In this document: one piece after another, positions 6,617 to 13,771 of the stretch
Layout of the letters: every line of letters starts with the position of its first letter
How positions within the stretch are numbered: position 1 is the first letter of the stretch
From: Cyrtobacter comes
GTDB taxonomy: Bacteria > Pseudomonadota > Alphaproteobacteria > Rickettsiales > Midichloriaceae
Assembly: GCF_034470605.1 (NCBI RefSeq)
Contig: NZ_JARGYT010000029.1
Location: 1-13,868, forward strand
Reading direction: 5' to 3'
Length of the DNA: 13,868 nucleotides
Program-made: the position numbers and the translations under genes
Notes under the pieces: model-generated
What the model saw: the letters and a program-made list of their open reading frames with translations, nothing else
Told to the model about the DNA's origin: nothing
Database searches by the model: none

Positions 6617-9256
6617 TTATAAAGCGCCATGGCAATATTTGTACTTTTTGCCAGAATTACACGGGCATAAGGCATTTCTGGGTATTTTTATTTTTGAAAG
6701 ATCTATTTGTTTATTTATTCTAATGAGATTAGGATTTTGATCAAATATTGGATTAAGAGTGCCTTCCTGTGTATCAGAGACCCTATCTATAAAAGAATGC
6801 GTAATCCTTAGTCTTAAAGATCTATACATAACCAAACTTTCAAAATCATCTATCATCTTTTGAAACAAAGCATAAGATTCTATCTTATATTCCATTAAAG
6901 GATCTTTCTGCGCATAAGCCCTCAACCCTATTCCATTTTTAAGCTGGTCTATATTATAAAGATGATCCATCCATAATTCATCTAAGCTAATTAAGAATAC
7001 TCTACGGACAGCCTCACTTATAGGATCACTGGTGTAAGTTTCAATTTTATTGCGCATTTTATCAAATGCAAGGTTAATTATATATTCTTTTAGTTGTTCA
7101 TAAGAAGTATTATTTTTTATCACTTCTTGCAGCTTAATTTCTTCACTAAAAAGCTCAGAGAGAGCTTTTTCTAAACCATCGATATCCCATAATTCTTTAT
7201 TTTTTTTAATATTAGCAAAATCAGATACCTTTTTATCACATACATGTTTCATCAATTCCTTTACTCTAGAAATTGGATCTTGTTCCCTCATAACAGAGCG
7301 GCGTTGAGAATACACTATATTCCGCTGCTCATTCATAACATCATCAAATTTAAGAAGATTTTTTCTTATTTCATAATTCCGCGCCTCAATCTTTTTTTGT
7401 GCCTTTTCTATAGATTTTGTTATCCAAGGGTGCGTAATTGCTTCCCCATTTTTGAGCCCTAATCTTGTTAGAAGGCCACTTATTTTTTCTGAACCAAATA
7501 TACGCATTAAATCATCTTCAAGTGATAAGAAAAATTTAGTTCTCCCAACATCACCTTGTCTACCAGATCTACCTCTTAACTGATTATCTATCCTCCTGGA
7601 TTCATTTCTTTCCGTACAAATGATAAATAGCCCACCAGCTTCTAAAACCTTTTTTTTATTTTCCGCTATCTCATTTGAAATTTTAGCTCTCAATAGCTCC
7701 CTTTCCTCTTCTGGGTGCTGCAGTAGCGTAGCCTCTAAATTACCACCAAGCATTATATCAGTCCCCCTTCCAGCCATATTAGTTGCTATTGTAACAGCAC
7801 CTAATATACCTGCCTGAGATATTATTAATGCTTCTTGTTCGTGACGCAGTGCATTCAAAACATTGTGTTTTATTTTTTCCTTTTTAAGAACCTTTGATAT
7901 ATATTCAGATTTCTCAACACTAGATGTACCTACAAGTATTGGTTGTTGTTTTGCATGCGCTTCCTTTATTTCCTGTAATGCTGCATCATATTTTTCCTGC
8001 ATCGTTTTATATATCTGGTCATCCTCATCTTTTCTTTCTATTGGTTTGAATGTAGGAATTTCTATTACTTCAAGAGAGTATATATCCATAAACTCTTCAG
8101 CTTCGGTTGCTGCTGTCCCTGTCATTCCAGAAAGTTTTTTATAGTGCCTAAAATAATTTTGAAAAGTAGTAGAGGCTATTGTCTGATTCTCGTTATGTAT
8201 TGCAACATGCTCCTTTGCCTCTATTGCTTGATGCAAACCATCTGAGTAGCGGCGCCCATCCATTAAGCGACCTGTAAATTCGTCTATTAGAACAATTTTT
8301 CCGTTTTTAACAACATAGTCCACATCTTTTTTAAAGAGAAATTTAGCCTTTAAGGCCTGATTTAAAGCATGTAAAACTGATATATTATTCCTATCATATA
8401 AAGCAGAACTAGATTGCATAAGATTATGTGATCTAAGAAGCTGCTCAGCCTTTTCACTACCGCGTTCATTTAAAGTTATTGACCTTGAGCCTTCATCCAG
8501 ATCATAATCCCTATTATCAAAATCATTAATAATAGCAACGACACTTTTACATATCTTAGACCTATCTTCTGCCGCACCAGAAATAATAAGGGGTGTTCTT
8601 GCTTCATCAATTAATATGCTATCTACTTCATCTATTATGGCAAAGTTAAGCTCTCGTTGCACCATTGAATCTATATTATATTTAAGATTATCCCTTAAAT
8701 AATCAAATCCAAACTCATTATTTGTACCATATGTAATATCAGCGGCATACGCGTTCTTTTTTTCTACATCAGAAAGCTCATTACTTATACATCCAACTGA
8801 TAATCCCAAAAATTCATAAACCTTACCCATCCATTTAGCATCCCTAGATGCTAAATAGTCGTTTACAGTTACTACATGTACACCATTTCCTGGTATAGCA
8901 TTTAGATATGCAGCTAATGTAGCTACCAGAGTTTTTCCTTCACCAGTTCTCATTTCAGCTATATTACCTTCATTGAGCGCTATTCCACCAAGTATCTGCA
9001 CATCAAAATGCCTCATGTTTAACACTCTTTTTGAAGCTTCCCTTACAACAGCAAATGCTCGTGGTAATATAAACTTTAAATCATTGCTTTTGAAGAACTG
9101 CTCTCTAAGTTTTGCTGTTTCTGCTTTTAATTCAGCATCTGATAATTTAATTAATTCATTTTCAAAATCATTAACTTTTTGCAGTACTTTTTTTGCATTT
9201 TTTAAAAACTTACGCGAAGTATTACCAAAAACACCTTTAAAAAAAGTTCTAAGCAT
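6617..9256 (-). CDS. secA: Preprotein translocase ATPase SecA (879 aa)
   Basis: SecA drives post-translational export of unfolded proteins through SecYEG at the inner membrane using ATP. The domains are in order and intact. Nucleotide-binding domain 1 has Walker A MRTGEGKT (102-109) and the DEVD Walker B box (209-212). The preprotein cross-linking region follows, then domain 2 with TNMAGRGTDIMLGG and QLRGRSGRQGD, and the helical scaffold/wing region. The C-terminal zinc-binding tail CPCNSGKKYKYCHG (864-877) binds SecB and phospholipids in other bacteria. Length is near the alphaproteobacterial norm. ATG 9256 gives the usual N-terminus. No Shine-Dalgarno is visible. The dCMP-type deaminase follows after 17 bp, and a small membrane ORF lies upstream. 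Confidence 0.99.
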   Translation of the reverse strand: MLRTFFKGVFGNTSRKFLKNAKKVLQKVNDFENELIKLSDAELKAETAKLREQFFKSNDLKFILPRAFAVVREASKRVLNMRHFDVQILGGIALNEGNIAEMRTGEGKTLVATLAAYLNAIPGNGVHVVTVNDYLASRDAKWMGKVYEFLGLSVGCISNELSDVEKKNAYAADITYGTNNEFGFDYLRDNLKYNIDSMVQRELNFAIIDEVDSILIDEARTPLIISGAAEDRSKICKSVVAIINDFDNRDYDLDEGSRSITLNERGSEKAEQLLRSHNLMQSSSALYDRNNISVLHALNQALKAKFLFKKDVDYVVKNGKIVLIDEFTGRLMDGRRYSDGLHQAIEAKEHVAIHNENQTIASTTFQNYFRHYKKLSGMTGTAATEAEEFMDIYSLEVIEIPTFKPIERKDEDDQIYKTMQEKYDAALQEIKEAHAKQQPILVGTSSVEKSEYISKVLKKEKIKHNVLNALRHEQEALIISQAGILGAVTIATNMAGRGTDIMLGGNLEATLLQHPEEERELLRAKISNEIAENKKKVLEAGGLFIICTERNESRRIDNQLRGRSGRQGDVGRTKFFLSLEDDLMRIFGSEKISGLLTRLGLKNGEAITHPWITKSIEKAQKKIEARNYEIRKNLLKFDDVMNEQRNIVYSQRRSVMREQDPISRVKELMKHVCDKKVSDFANIKKNKELWDIDGLEKALSELFSEEIKLQEVIKNNTSYEQLKEYIINLAFDKMRNKIETYTSDPISEAVRRVFLISLDELWMDHLYNIDQLKNGIGLRAYAQKDPLMEYKIESYALFQKMIDDFESLVMYRSLRLRITHSFIDRVSDTQEGTLNPIFDQNPNLIRINKQIDLSKIKIPRNALCPCNSGKKYKYCHGAL

Positions 9257-9409
9257 TTACAAATTCAAAACAAAAGCAGCTTGTGATTTTTATTAGTATA
9301 AGAAGTAAAATGCAAGCTTCGTAAAAGAGTTCGTACATAAATATCGGCATTTGAAGATATTTTTTCGATAAGTATCTATTCAGCTTTAGTTTCTTATATG
9401 CTGTTTATA

Positions 9410-9544
9410 TCAGTGTAATTTCTGAGATATGGATGTAACTATAAGGCGTATTTTATCGTTTAGTACCTCTCTTGGAATAAAGAAAGAAAATACAAAATAC
9501 GCTATAACTAATAAAATCAGGATATTGATTAAAAATCTAAACAT
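9410..9544 (-). CDS. Small membrane protein ORF (44 aa)
   Basis: ATG 9544 opens a 44-codon frame with a single hydrophobic helix (ILILLVIAYFVFSFFI, about 8-23) followed by a charged tail (PREVLNDKIRLIVTSISQKL). The topology is clean and membrane-like, and the frame sits alone between the SIMPL gene and secA on the same strand. No Shine-Dalgarno is visible, but most genes here lack one. An upstream in-frame TTG would add nine residues. I do not recognise the family. It could be a real micro-protein or a chance hydrophobic ORF in AT-rich DNA. Confidence 0.45.
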   Translation of the reverse strand: MFRFLINILILLVIAYFVFSFFIPREVLNDKIRLIVTSISQKLH

Positions 9545-9712
9545 CGCGGCCGCAACTATACATAATCTCAACTCATACGAGTGTATAGCATAAAAAAAAT
9601 TTCAACCAAAGATATTTTATTTCTTAATACTTCTTATTAACAATCATCGAAAGAACATGTGATACAAGCATAAAGATGCCGTGATAAATTACCGTACATT
9701 GAAAATACACTA
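9545..9712. other. Spacer downstream of the SIMPL gene
   Basis: No gene is visible. The minus strand carries an A-rich to T-rich stretch (9590-9630) but no clear GC hairpin. A NotI-like GC-rich octamer at 9546-9553 stands out in otherwise AT-rich DNA and overlaps the region just upstream of the 44-aa ORF. Confidence 0.3.
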
Positions 9713-10534
9713 CTAGTTATGACCCTTTTCTCTTAAAGAATATGAGGCACTTACTACGACTCTTACAATTTTATTGATAAATCTAGATTCATCACTAGAA
9801 TCTTGAGCTGATGAGTCTGCAGAGTATCTTGCAGCATAAAAAACACCATTATTACCAGAACCACCTTGCGTAATTTGATGGGAATATATGCTAAATGAGC
9901 CTTGAGTTGCAGAAACCAGCTTCCATACAATATCACCTGAATTATCGGCAATCTCCTCTGCTGCTTTATAAGCCTCCTTTATAGCATCACCTAACATCTG
10001 CGGCTTTATATCGTTCAGCTTGGTAAATAAATATCTTGGTGAGCTAACATTATACCCATCATAAGAAATGGATACGCCGCTTTTTACAAGATCATTTAAA
10101 TTGTTACTTGCGCGACTAACTTCTGCAACTTTAGAAGTCTTAATATTCATGCTGTAATCTACACTAAATCTAGGGGCCTTATTGTTTGGATCATAATATC
10201 TCTGAGCCTTTTGATCGTAAATCCGCATCACGCCTGGTGTTATATCGTTATCATCTAGCCCATATTGTATCAAATATTCAGAGACCTTCATTATACTAGC
10301 CTCCATTTCTTTTTTTGCTATCTCTAGATCATTGTTAACAATAGAAAGTGGGATGGACCACATTGCAAGATCAGCAAGTACAACTCTTTCTGCAAGGCCT
10401 TTAACACTTACCTTTCTTACAGAGTCCGGTCTTAGATGCTTAATTGAGCTTCCTATATACACTAACGCTAACACTGTGATGGCAATAAGAGCAAATGATA
10501 AAAAGCCCGGGCCACTCCTTTCCTTATAAGCCAT
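9713..10534 (-). CDS. SIMPL (DUF541) domain protein, membrane-anchored (273 aa)
   Basis: A short charged N-terminus is followed by one membrane helix (FLSFALIAITVLALVYIG) and then the SIMPL opening VSVKGLAERVVLADLAMW. The rest is the expected alternating alpha/beta domain with a C-terminal strand IVRVVVSASYSL. SIMPL/DUF541 proteins are cell-envelope proteins of poorly defined role. Topology suggests a periplasmic domain held by an uncleaved N-terminal anchor. ATG 10534 is preferred over an in-frame TTG nine bases upstream. A perfect TATAAT on minus (10571-10576) lies 37 bases upstream, so the gene probably has its own promoter. Length and motifs are normal for the family. Confidence 0.9.
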   Translation of the reverse strand: MAYKERSGPGFLSFALIAITVLALVYIGSSIKHLRPDSVRKVSVKGLAERVVLADLAMWSIPLSIVNNDLEIAKKEMEASIMKVSEYLIQYGLDDNDITPGVMRIYDQKAQRYYDPNNKAPRFSVDYSMNIKTSKVAEVSRASNNLNDLVKSGVSISYDGYNVSSPRYLFTKLNDIKPQMLGDAIKEAYKAAEEIADNSGDIVWKLVSATQGSFSIYSHQITQGGSGNNGVFYAARYSADSSAQDSSDESRFINKIVRVVVSASYSLREKGHN

Positions 10535-10570
10535 ACTCAACAAATATAAATATAGAATTTAGATGTTATC

Positions 10571-10576
10571 ATTATA
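10571..10576 (-). promoter_or_regulatory. Consensus -10 box (TATAAT) upstream of the SIMPL gene
   Basis: A perfect TATAAT on minus, 37 bases before the ATG. No good -35 hexamer lies at 16-18 bp, where a palindrome (10589-10600) is found instead. Confidence 0.4.
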
Positions 10577-10588
10577 CACATATATTTC

Positions 10589-10600
10589 AACAAGCTTGTT
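10589..10600. promoter_or_regulatory. Perfect 12-bp palindrome AACAAGCTTGTT
   Basis: It lies between the minus-strand SIMPL gene and the plus-strand leader repeat, at the position where a -35 element of the SIMPL promoter would be. It is absent from the second leader copy, where the left half differs. A regulator site is possible but unproven. Confidence 0.3.
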
Positions 10601-10773
10601 TGGTATAAATTTGATTTTATATACTAGCATATATTCTTGATACGTTAATTGGTGGCTTCGCCTCTATTTATTGCGAAAATATTTATGAAAAATTGTTAAT
10701 TAATTGATTATTCCGATTGGCGCTAATCTTCCCATTGGACTAGAATGCTGCGCTGTTTAATTCTTTTGTTAAT
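10595..10773 (+). repeat. Leader repeat, copy 1 (uninterrupted)
   Basis: About 150-180 bp directly upstream of ORF1. It matches 11868-12152 with only a handful of substitutions once the MITE in that copy is removed. Shared landmarks are CTTGTTTGGTATAAATTTG at the start, CGCCTCTATTTATTGCG, AATTGTTAATTAATTGATTA, GATTGGCGCTAATC and CTAGAAT, then ATTCTTTTGTTAAT near the end. Copy 1 has about nine extra bases after TAGAAT. I do not recognise it as any known IS end, REP element or riboswitch. Confidence 0.9.
10715..10746 (+). promoter_or_regulatory. Promoter-like pair with overlapping near-palindrome, leader copy 1
   Basis: TTGGCG (10718-10723), 17 bp, TAGAAT (10741-10746). The near-perfect 14-bp palindrome GATTGGCGCTAATC (10715-10728; one pair mismatched) covers the -35 box, as a repressor operator would. 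The ORF1 ATG follows 27 bases after the -10. Confidence 0.4.
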
Positions 10774-11019
10774 ATGGACCCTAATCTGAACCATAATCCG
10801 AACCTTTTTGATATTCTTAGCACTGTCTCCCCTATTTCTAGAATATATAATGATGCTATATGGTGCGTTGAGACTATGAAATATATTTTATTTGAGAGTA
10901 ATATTTGGCCTTTTTCAGCAAGTCTATTAGGTTTATTATTTGAGCCTAATGATACCGAGACTTTTTCAATAGGTAGCAATGTGCGTGATGAGCTTGGGTT
11001 CTTAATATTTGATATATAG
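10774..11019 (+). CDS. ORF1: unknown small protein, 3' end cut by IS630 (81 aa, originally 90)
   Basis: The ATG follows the leader repeat directly. The product begins MDPNLNHNPNLFDIL and is acidic, with hydrophobic patches (WPFSASLLGLLF). I do not recognise it. The present stop TAG is supplied by the first bases of the IS630 element. Removing the IS and one TA lets the frame run on through DHSGLWWAL to a TAA at 11862-11864, three bases before the second leader repeat. So nine residues were lost and the strand and frame are supported. No Shine-Dalgarno is seen. A minus-strand frame overlaps here but has no supporting context. Confidence 0.5.
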   Translation: MDPNLNHNPNLFDILSTVSPISRIYNDAIWCVETMKYILFESNIWPFSASLLGLLFEPNDTETFSIGSNVRDELGFLIFDI

Positions 11020-11832
11020 CTAAGTCAGTATAAAACGTCATATAAAATAAGAGTTAAAAAGCTAGAGCAATGGGTGGAGCGACGGATTTGCTTAGCCCAT
11101 TTTTTCTCAATTGGATTAAGGTCAGGAGAGTGTAGGTAAAGTAGTATATGGCCACTATCCTCAATAGTTTTTTGCATATCTTTGCCCTTATGAAAGGATG
11201 CATTATCCATAACAATTACTGTATTCTCATGTAAATTTGGTATCAAAAATTCTTTTACCCAATAAGTAAAAACATCTGTATCAACAGACCCACTGAGTTC
11301 CAACTAAAGTGTTGTTAATACGCCTATAGCATTTGTTCTGCCTTTGGCACCCCAATCATGTTTTCCATAACAACGCTTACCTTTTAAAGAGTAAGTTCTT
11401 GGCATCAAAACCGCTTTCATCTATGTAAGCAATTGATTTACAGGCTTTTTCTAACCGCTTAATTGTTTGGCAAAACATAGATCTTTTTGCGGAATCCGCC
11501 TTTATTGCATACTTAATACCTGACGCAGTTATTCCTAATCTTTTAGCTCTTTCATGGCTATACGAATCTGGATGGTCAAGTATATCTTGTATTAATGCTT
11601 CTTTACTGAGCTTTTTCCACGGGTTATTCCTAGTTTTCTGAGGCTCTATCGCCTTCTTCCATCTACTTAAGGTTCTAATAGATATGCAGAACCTAAAACT
11701 TAGATCTTCATATCTAACTCCTTCTGCATGTAATTTCATTACTTTCTTTCGAAATTGTATCGGATACGTCATTTACATTTGTTCACATCTACTATATAGC
11801 AATTATTATGCCATTTTATACTATCTTAGCTA
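11017..11832 (-). mobile_element. IS630-family element (816 bp) with TA target duplication
   Basis: Ends: TAGCTAAGTCAGTATAAAA from 11017, and TAGCTAAGATAGTATAAAA from 11832 on the opposite strand. Both are flanked directly by TA (11015-11016 and 11833-11834), the hallmark of IS630/Tc1-mariner insertion. It carries one broken transposase on minus and interrupts the last codons of ORF1. Confidence 0.93.
11025..11772 (-). pseudogene. IS630 transposase, split by a frameshift and a stop
   Basis: The first part (11377-11772, 131 aa) has a helix-turn-helix opening (MTYPIQFRKKVMKLHAEGV, IRTLSRWKK) and the first catalytic Asp in YIDESGF. Reading then moves to another frame (MPRTYSLKGKRCYG, KHDWGAKGRTNAIGVLTTL) and meets a TAG at about 11304-11306. 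The remainder (11025-11303) has VMDNASFHKG with the second Asp and NPIEKKWA with the catalytic Glu. All three DDE residues survive but are not in one frame. A programmed shift could explain the first break, but the TAG makes loss of function more likely. Confidence 0.85.
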
Positions 11833-11915
11833 TAGATCACTCCGGTTTATGGTGGGCCCTATAAAATCTTGTTTGGTATAAATTTGATTTTATATACTGG
11901 CATATATTCTTGATA

Positions 11916-12030
11916 TAGCTAAAGCGTCATAAAAAATGGCATATGATTAATTTTGAAAATATGTTAGTTATCATTGGGTTAAGTTTAAAAAAGTTACTGT
12001 TTATGTAATAATTTTATACCGCTTTAGCTA
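11916..12030. mobile_element. MITE copy 1 (115 bp) with clean TA duplication
   Basis: Ends TAGCTAAAGCGTCATAAAA (from 11916) and, on the opposite strand, TAGCTAAAGCGGTATAAAA (from 12030). The flanks are TA at 11914-11915 and 12031-12032. The empty site is preserved in leader copy 1, where CTTGATACGTTAATT is continuous. It has no ORF. Inverted, it aligns with the MITE at 4896-5009. The ends resemble those of the IS630 elements at both places in this window. Confidence 0.92.
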
Positions 12031-12104
12031 TACGTTAATTGGTAGCCTCGCCTCTATTTATTGCGAAAATATTTGTGAAAAATTGTTAATTAATTGATTA
12101 TTCT

Positions 12105-12135
12105 GATTGGCGCTAATCTTCCATTGGGCTAGAAT
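12105..12135 (+). promoter_or_regulatory. Promoter-like pair with overlapping near-palindrome, leader copy 2
   Basis: TTGGCG (12108-12113), 16 bp, TAGAAT (12130-12135), overlapped by GATTGGCGCTAATC (12105-12118). Both hexamers and the palindrome are unchanged from copy 1, although neighbouring bases differ. ORF2 begins 26 bases after the -10. Confidence 0.4.
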
Positions 12136-12161
12136 ACTATTCTTTTTGTTAATTTTTATAT

Positions 12162-12368
12162 ATGGGTTTTGCTGAAGCCTCTGCAGTCTGTGCGGGTATA
12201 TTGCATAGTATTACAGAAGATGCTCTAGATGCATTATGGGAATTTGAAGAGCGCCCCCAAGGTTTTTTAGACAACTACGCTGTTGAGGTGGCGGCTTTAG
12301 GATTTTGCTGCTGCTGTGCTTTGTATGGGTTTATTTTTTCAATACATGGTACAGAGCCTTTTTTTTAG
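12162..12368 (+). CDS. ORF2: unknown small Cys-rich membrane-like protein (68 aa)
   Basis: The ATG lies just after leader copy 2, in the same relation as ORF1 to copy 1. The product has an acidic helix (ITEDALDALWEFEERP) and then one hydrophobic segment with four consecutive cysteines (VAALGFCCCCALYGFIFSI, about 43-61), so it is probably a single-pass membrane peptide. It shares no obvious sequence with ORF1. No Shine-Dalgarno is present. It ends in a T-rich run. Small size and lack of a family make this uncertain; the positional parallel with ORF1 is the main support. Confidence 0.45.
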   Translation: MGFAEASAVCAGILHSITEDALDALWEFEERPQGFLDNYAVEVAALGFCCCCALYGFIFSIHGTEPFF

Positions 12369-12804
12369 AGCCCCTTTTTTTAAAGATTACATAAAAGATC
12401 AAATTAATATCGAGCATATTCTATATTCAAAAAGAGGGTAGTAATAAGTTGGGTTACTATCTCTTGATCGGTATATAAATTAAATAAAAAGAGATCTTTT
12501 AAACCATAACAACATTATTTAGGTGCATTGCAACTATCATTTCATTATATTCTTTCGCTTTGCGCATCAAGGCCACAAATAATCGCATGTTAATATAAGC
12601 AGTTTTGTTATATTGATGCTATCTCAACTTATTTCGCTATACCTCCTCCCAACCAATCTTGTCAATCTCTTCAACCCTTTACAGGCTTTATACTGAATTT
12701 ATATATAGCTGCTTTATTTGCGTAGATAATACAACCTATTAGCTTTATAACTCAGCTTAAATCACTAGCACTTCAACATCTCTCCTTTCTTAATTATGAT
12801 CAAG
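12369..12804. other. Gap between ORF2 and nagZ with a decayed coding scrap
   Basis: There is no intact gene. On minus, 12499-12621 is open and reads like the end of a protein (AYINMRLFVALMRKAKEYN, then a hydrophobic tail). Upstream broken frames (about 12630-12690, KGLKRLTRLVGRRYSEIS) may belong to the same lost gene. I cannot name the family. Confidence 0.35.
12432..12465 (-). terminator. Possible intrinsic terminator (minus strand)
   Basis: AAGAGGGTAGTAA and TTACTATCTCTT pair into a 12-bp stem with one bulged base and a 9-base loop. On minus the stem runs into CTCTTTTTGAA, a short T tract. It could end nagZ-strand transcription, although it lies about 340 bp beyond the nagZ stop. Confidence 0.35.
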
Positions 12805-13746
12805 TTATATTGCGGTTAATTTATCAGAGATTTCTTGTGTAATGTACCCAGCTGTACTCGCCACCTCTACCATTTCTTCCATTTTACCATTACAATGCAG
12901 AACCAGGTCACATACATTTAATGTTTTTTGTGTTCGTATAGTATAGTTACCAGAGAGTGCATTCATGGATAAATCGTCGCTAATAATAATACCATTAAAT
13001 CCGATTTGTTTTCTAATATATTGGGCGACTATTGGCGATTGCGTAGCTGGAAGGTGCTTATCTAGCTGTGTGTAAACTATATGAGCAGTCATTGCAAATT
13101 GGAAATCATAGGCCAGTTTTTTGAAAATCTTAAAGTCGTTGCGCTCTAATACCGCTAAACTAGCATTAGTAAAAGGCAATACTTCGTGGCTGTCAAGCGT
13201 TGTTAGGCCGTGCCCTGGGATATGCTTGATTACAGGATGGATGCCAGCCGCTTTAAGACCTGCTCCAGCAGCTCTGCATAGGGTTATCACGGTTTCTGGA
13301 TTATCACCAAAGCTTCGATCATCTACCCAGCTTGTTTCTGGCCTGCATAAATCAGCTACTGGGGCGCAATTCACATTGAATCCCAATTCTTTTAGCCCCT
13401 CACCAATTGTTTTATAATTCAGGAAAGTAGCATTGATAGCTTGCTCCAAATTGCTTTTTGCCAAAATACCAAAAGCAATAGCTGGTGGATGTACACTAAA
13501 TAAAGGTGGCGCAAGACGCGCTACCCTGCCACCTTCCTGATCAATTAAAATTAGGATATCTTCACATTCAACTACTGTTTTTAGGGATTGTATTAGACTT
13601 GTAAGCTGTTCTAAATTTTCAATATTTCTGCTAAAAATAATAAAGCCTGCAGGTCGATGCTCGGCAAAAAACCGGTGCTCTTGCTTACTTAGACTCCTGC
13701 CTGATATACCAAAAATAACCCTTTTGTGTTTTTGCCAATTAACCAT
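12805..13746 (-). CDS. nagZ: Beta-N-acetylhexosaminidase NagZ, GH3 family (313 aa)
   Basis: NagZ removes N-acetylglucosamine from GlcNAc-anhydroMurNAc peptides in the cytosol during peptidoglycan recycling. Counting from ATG 13746, the signatures are LIDQEGGRVARL (67-78), KHIPGHG (174-180), the flexible-loop DSH (185-187) with the catalytic His, and SDDLSM (256-261) with the nucleophilic Asp. All are intact. Length is slightly below the usual 330-340, the shortfall being at the C-terminus. A GTG directly before the ATG is an alternative start. The end of an IS5-like element lies about 25 bp upstream on the same strand, so the native promoter has probably been displaced. Its presence implies that the organism still makes and recycles some peptidoglycan. 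Confidence 0.95.
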   Translation of the reverse strand: MVNWQKHKRVIFGISGRSLSKQEHRFFAEHRPAGFIIFSRNIENLEQLTSLIQSLKTVVECEDILILIDQEGGRVARLAPPLFSVHPPAIAFGILAKSNLEQAINATFLNYKTIGEGLKELGFNVNCAPVADLCRPETSWVDDRSFGDNPETVITLCRAAGAGLKAAGIHPVIKHIPGHGLTTLDSHEVLPFTNASLAVLERNDFKIFKKLAYDFQFAMTAHIVYTQLDKHLPATQSPIVAQYIRKQIGFNGIIISDDLSMNALSGNYTIRTQKTLNVCDLVLHCNGKMEEMVEVASTAGYITQEISDKLTAI

Positions 13747-13771
13747 CACTTTAACCCAACATCAGTATCTA

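Larger units (their letters stand above)
11868..12152 (+). repeat. Leader repeat, copy 2 (interrupted by a MITE)
   Basis: Same sequence as 10595-10773, but with a 115-bp MITE plus one extra TA inserted after CTTGATA. Without the insert it is about 168 bp. It starts three bases after the ancestral ORF1 stop and ends just before ORF2, so leader and small ORF form a repeating unit. Confidence 0.9.

Noticed and set aside
9339..9366. AAATATC/GATATTT hairpin followed by T6 on plus
   Set aside because: No plus-strand gene lies upstream for it to terminate, and the 7-bp AT stem has a 10-base loop; probably chance.
10595..10773. Riboswitch or known structured leader
   Set aside because: No recognisable riboswitch core, and the small GGC-TTC-GCC hairpin of copy 1 is not kept in copy 2.
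10740..10979. 79-aa minus-strand ORF overlapping ORF1
   Set aside because: The leader, promoter-like pair and repaired stop all support the plus-strand frame; this one has no context.
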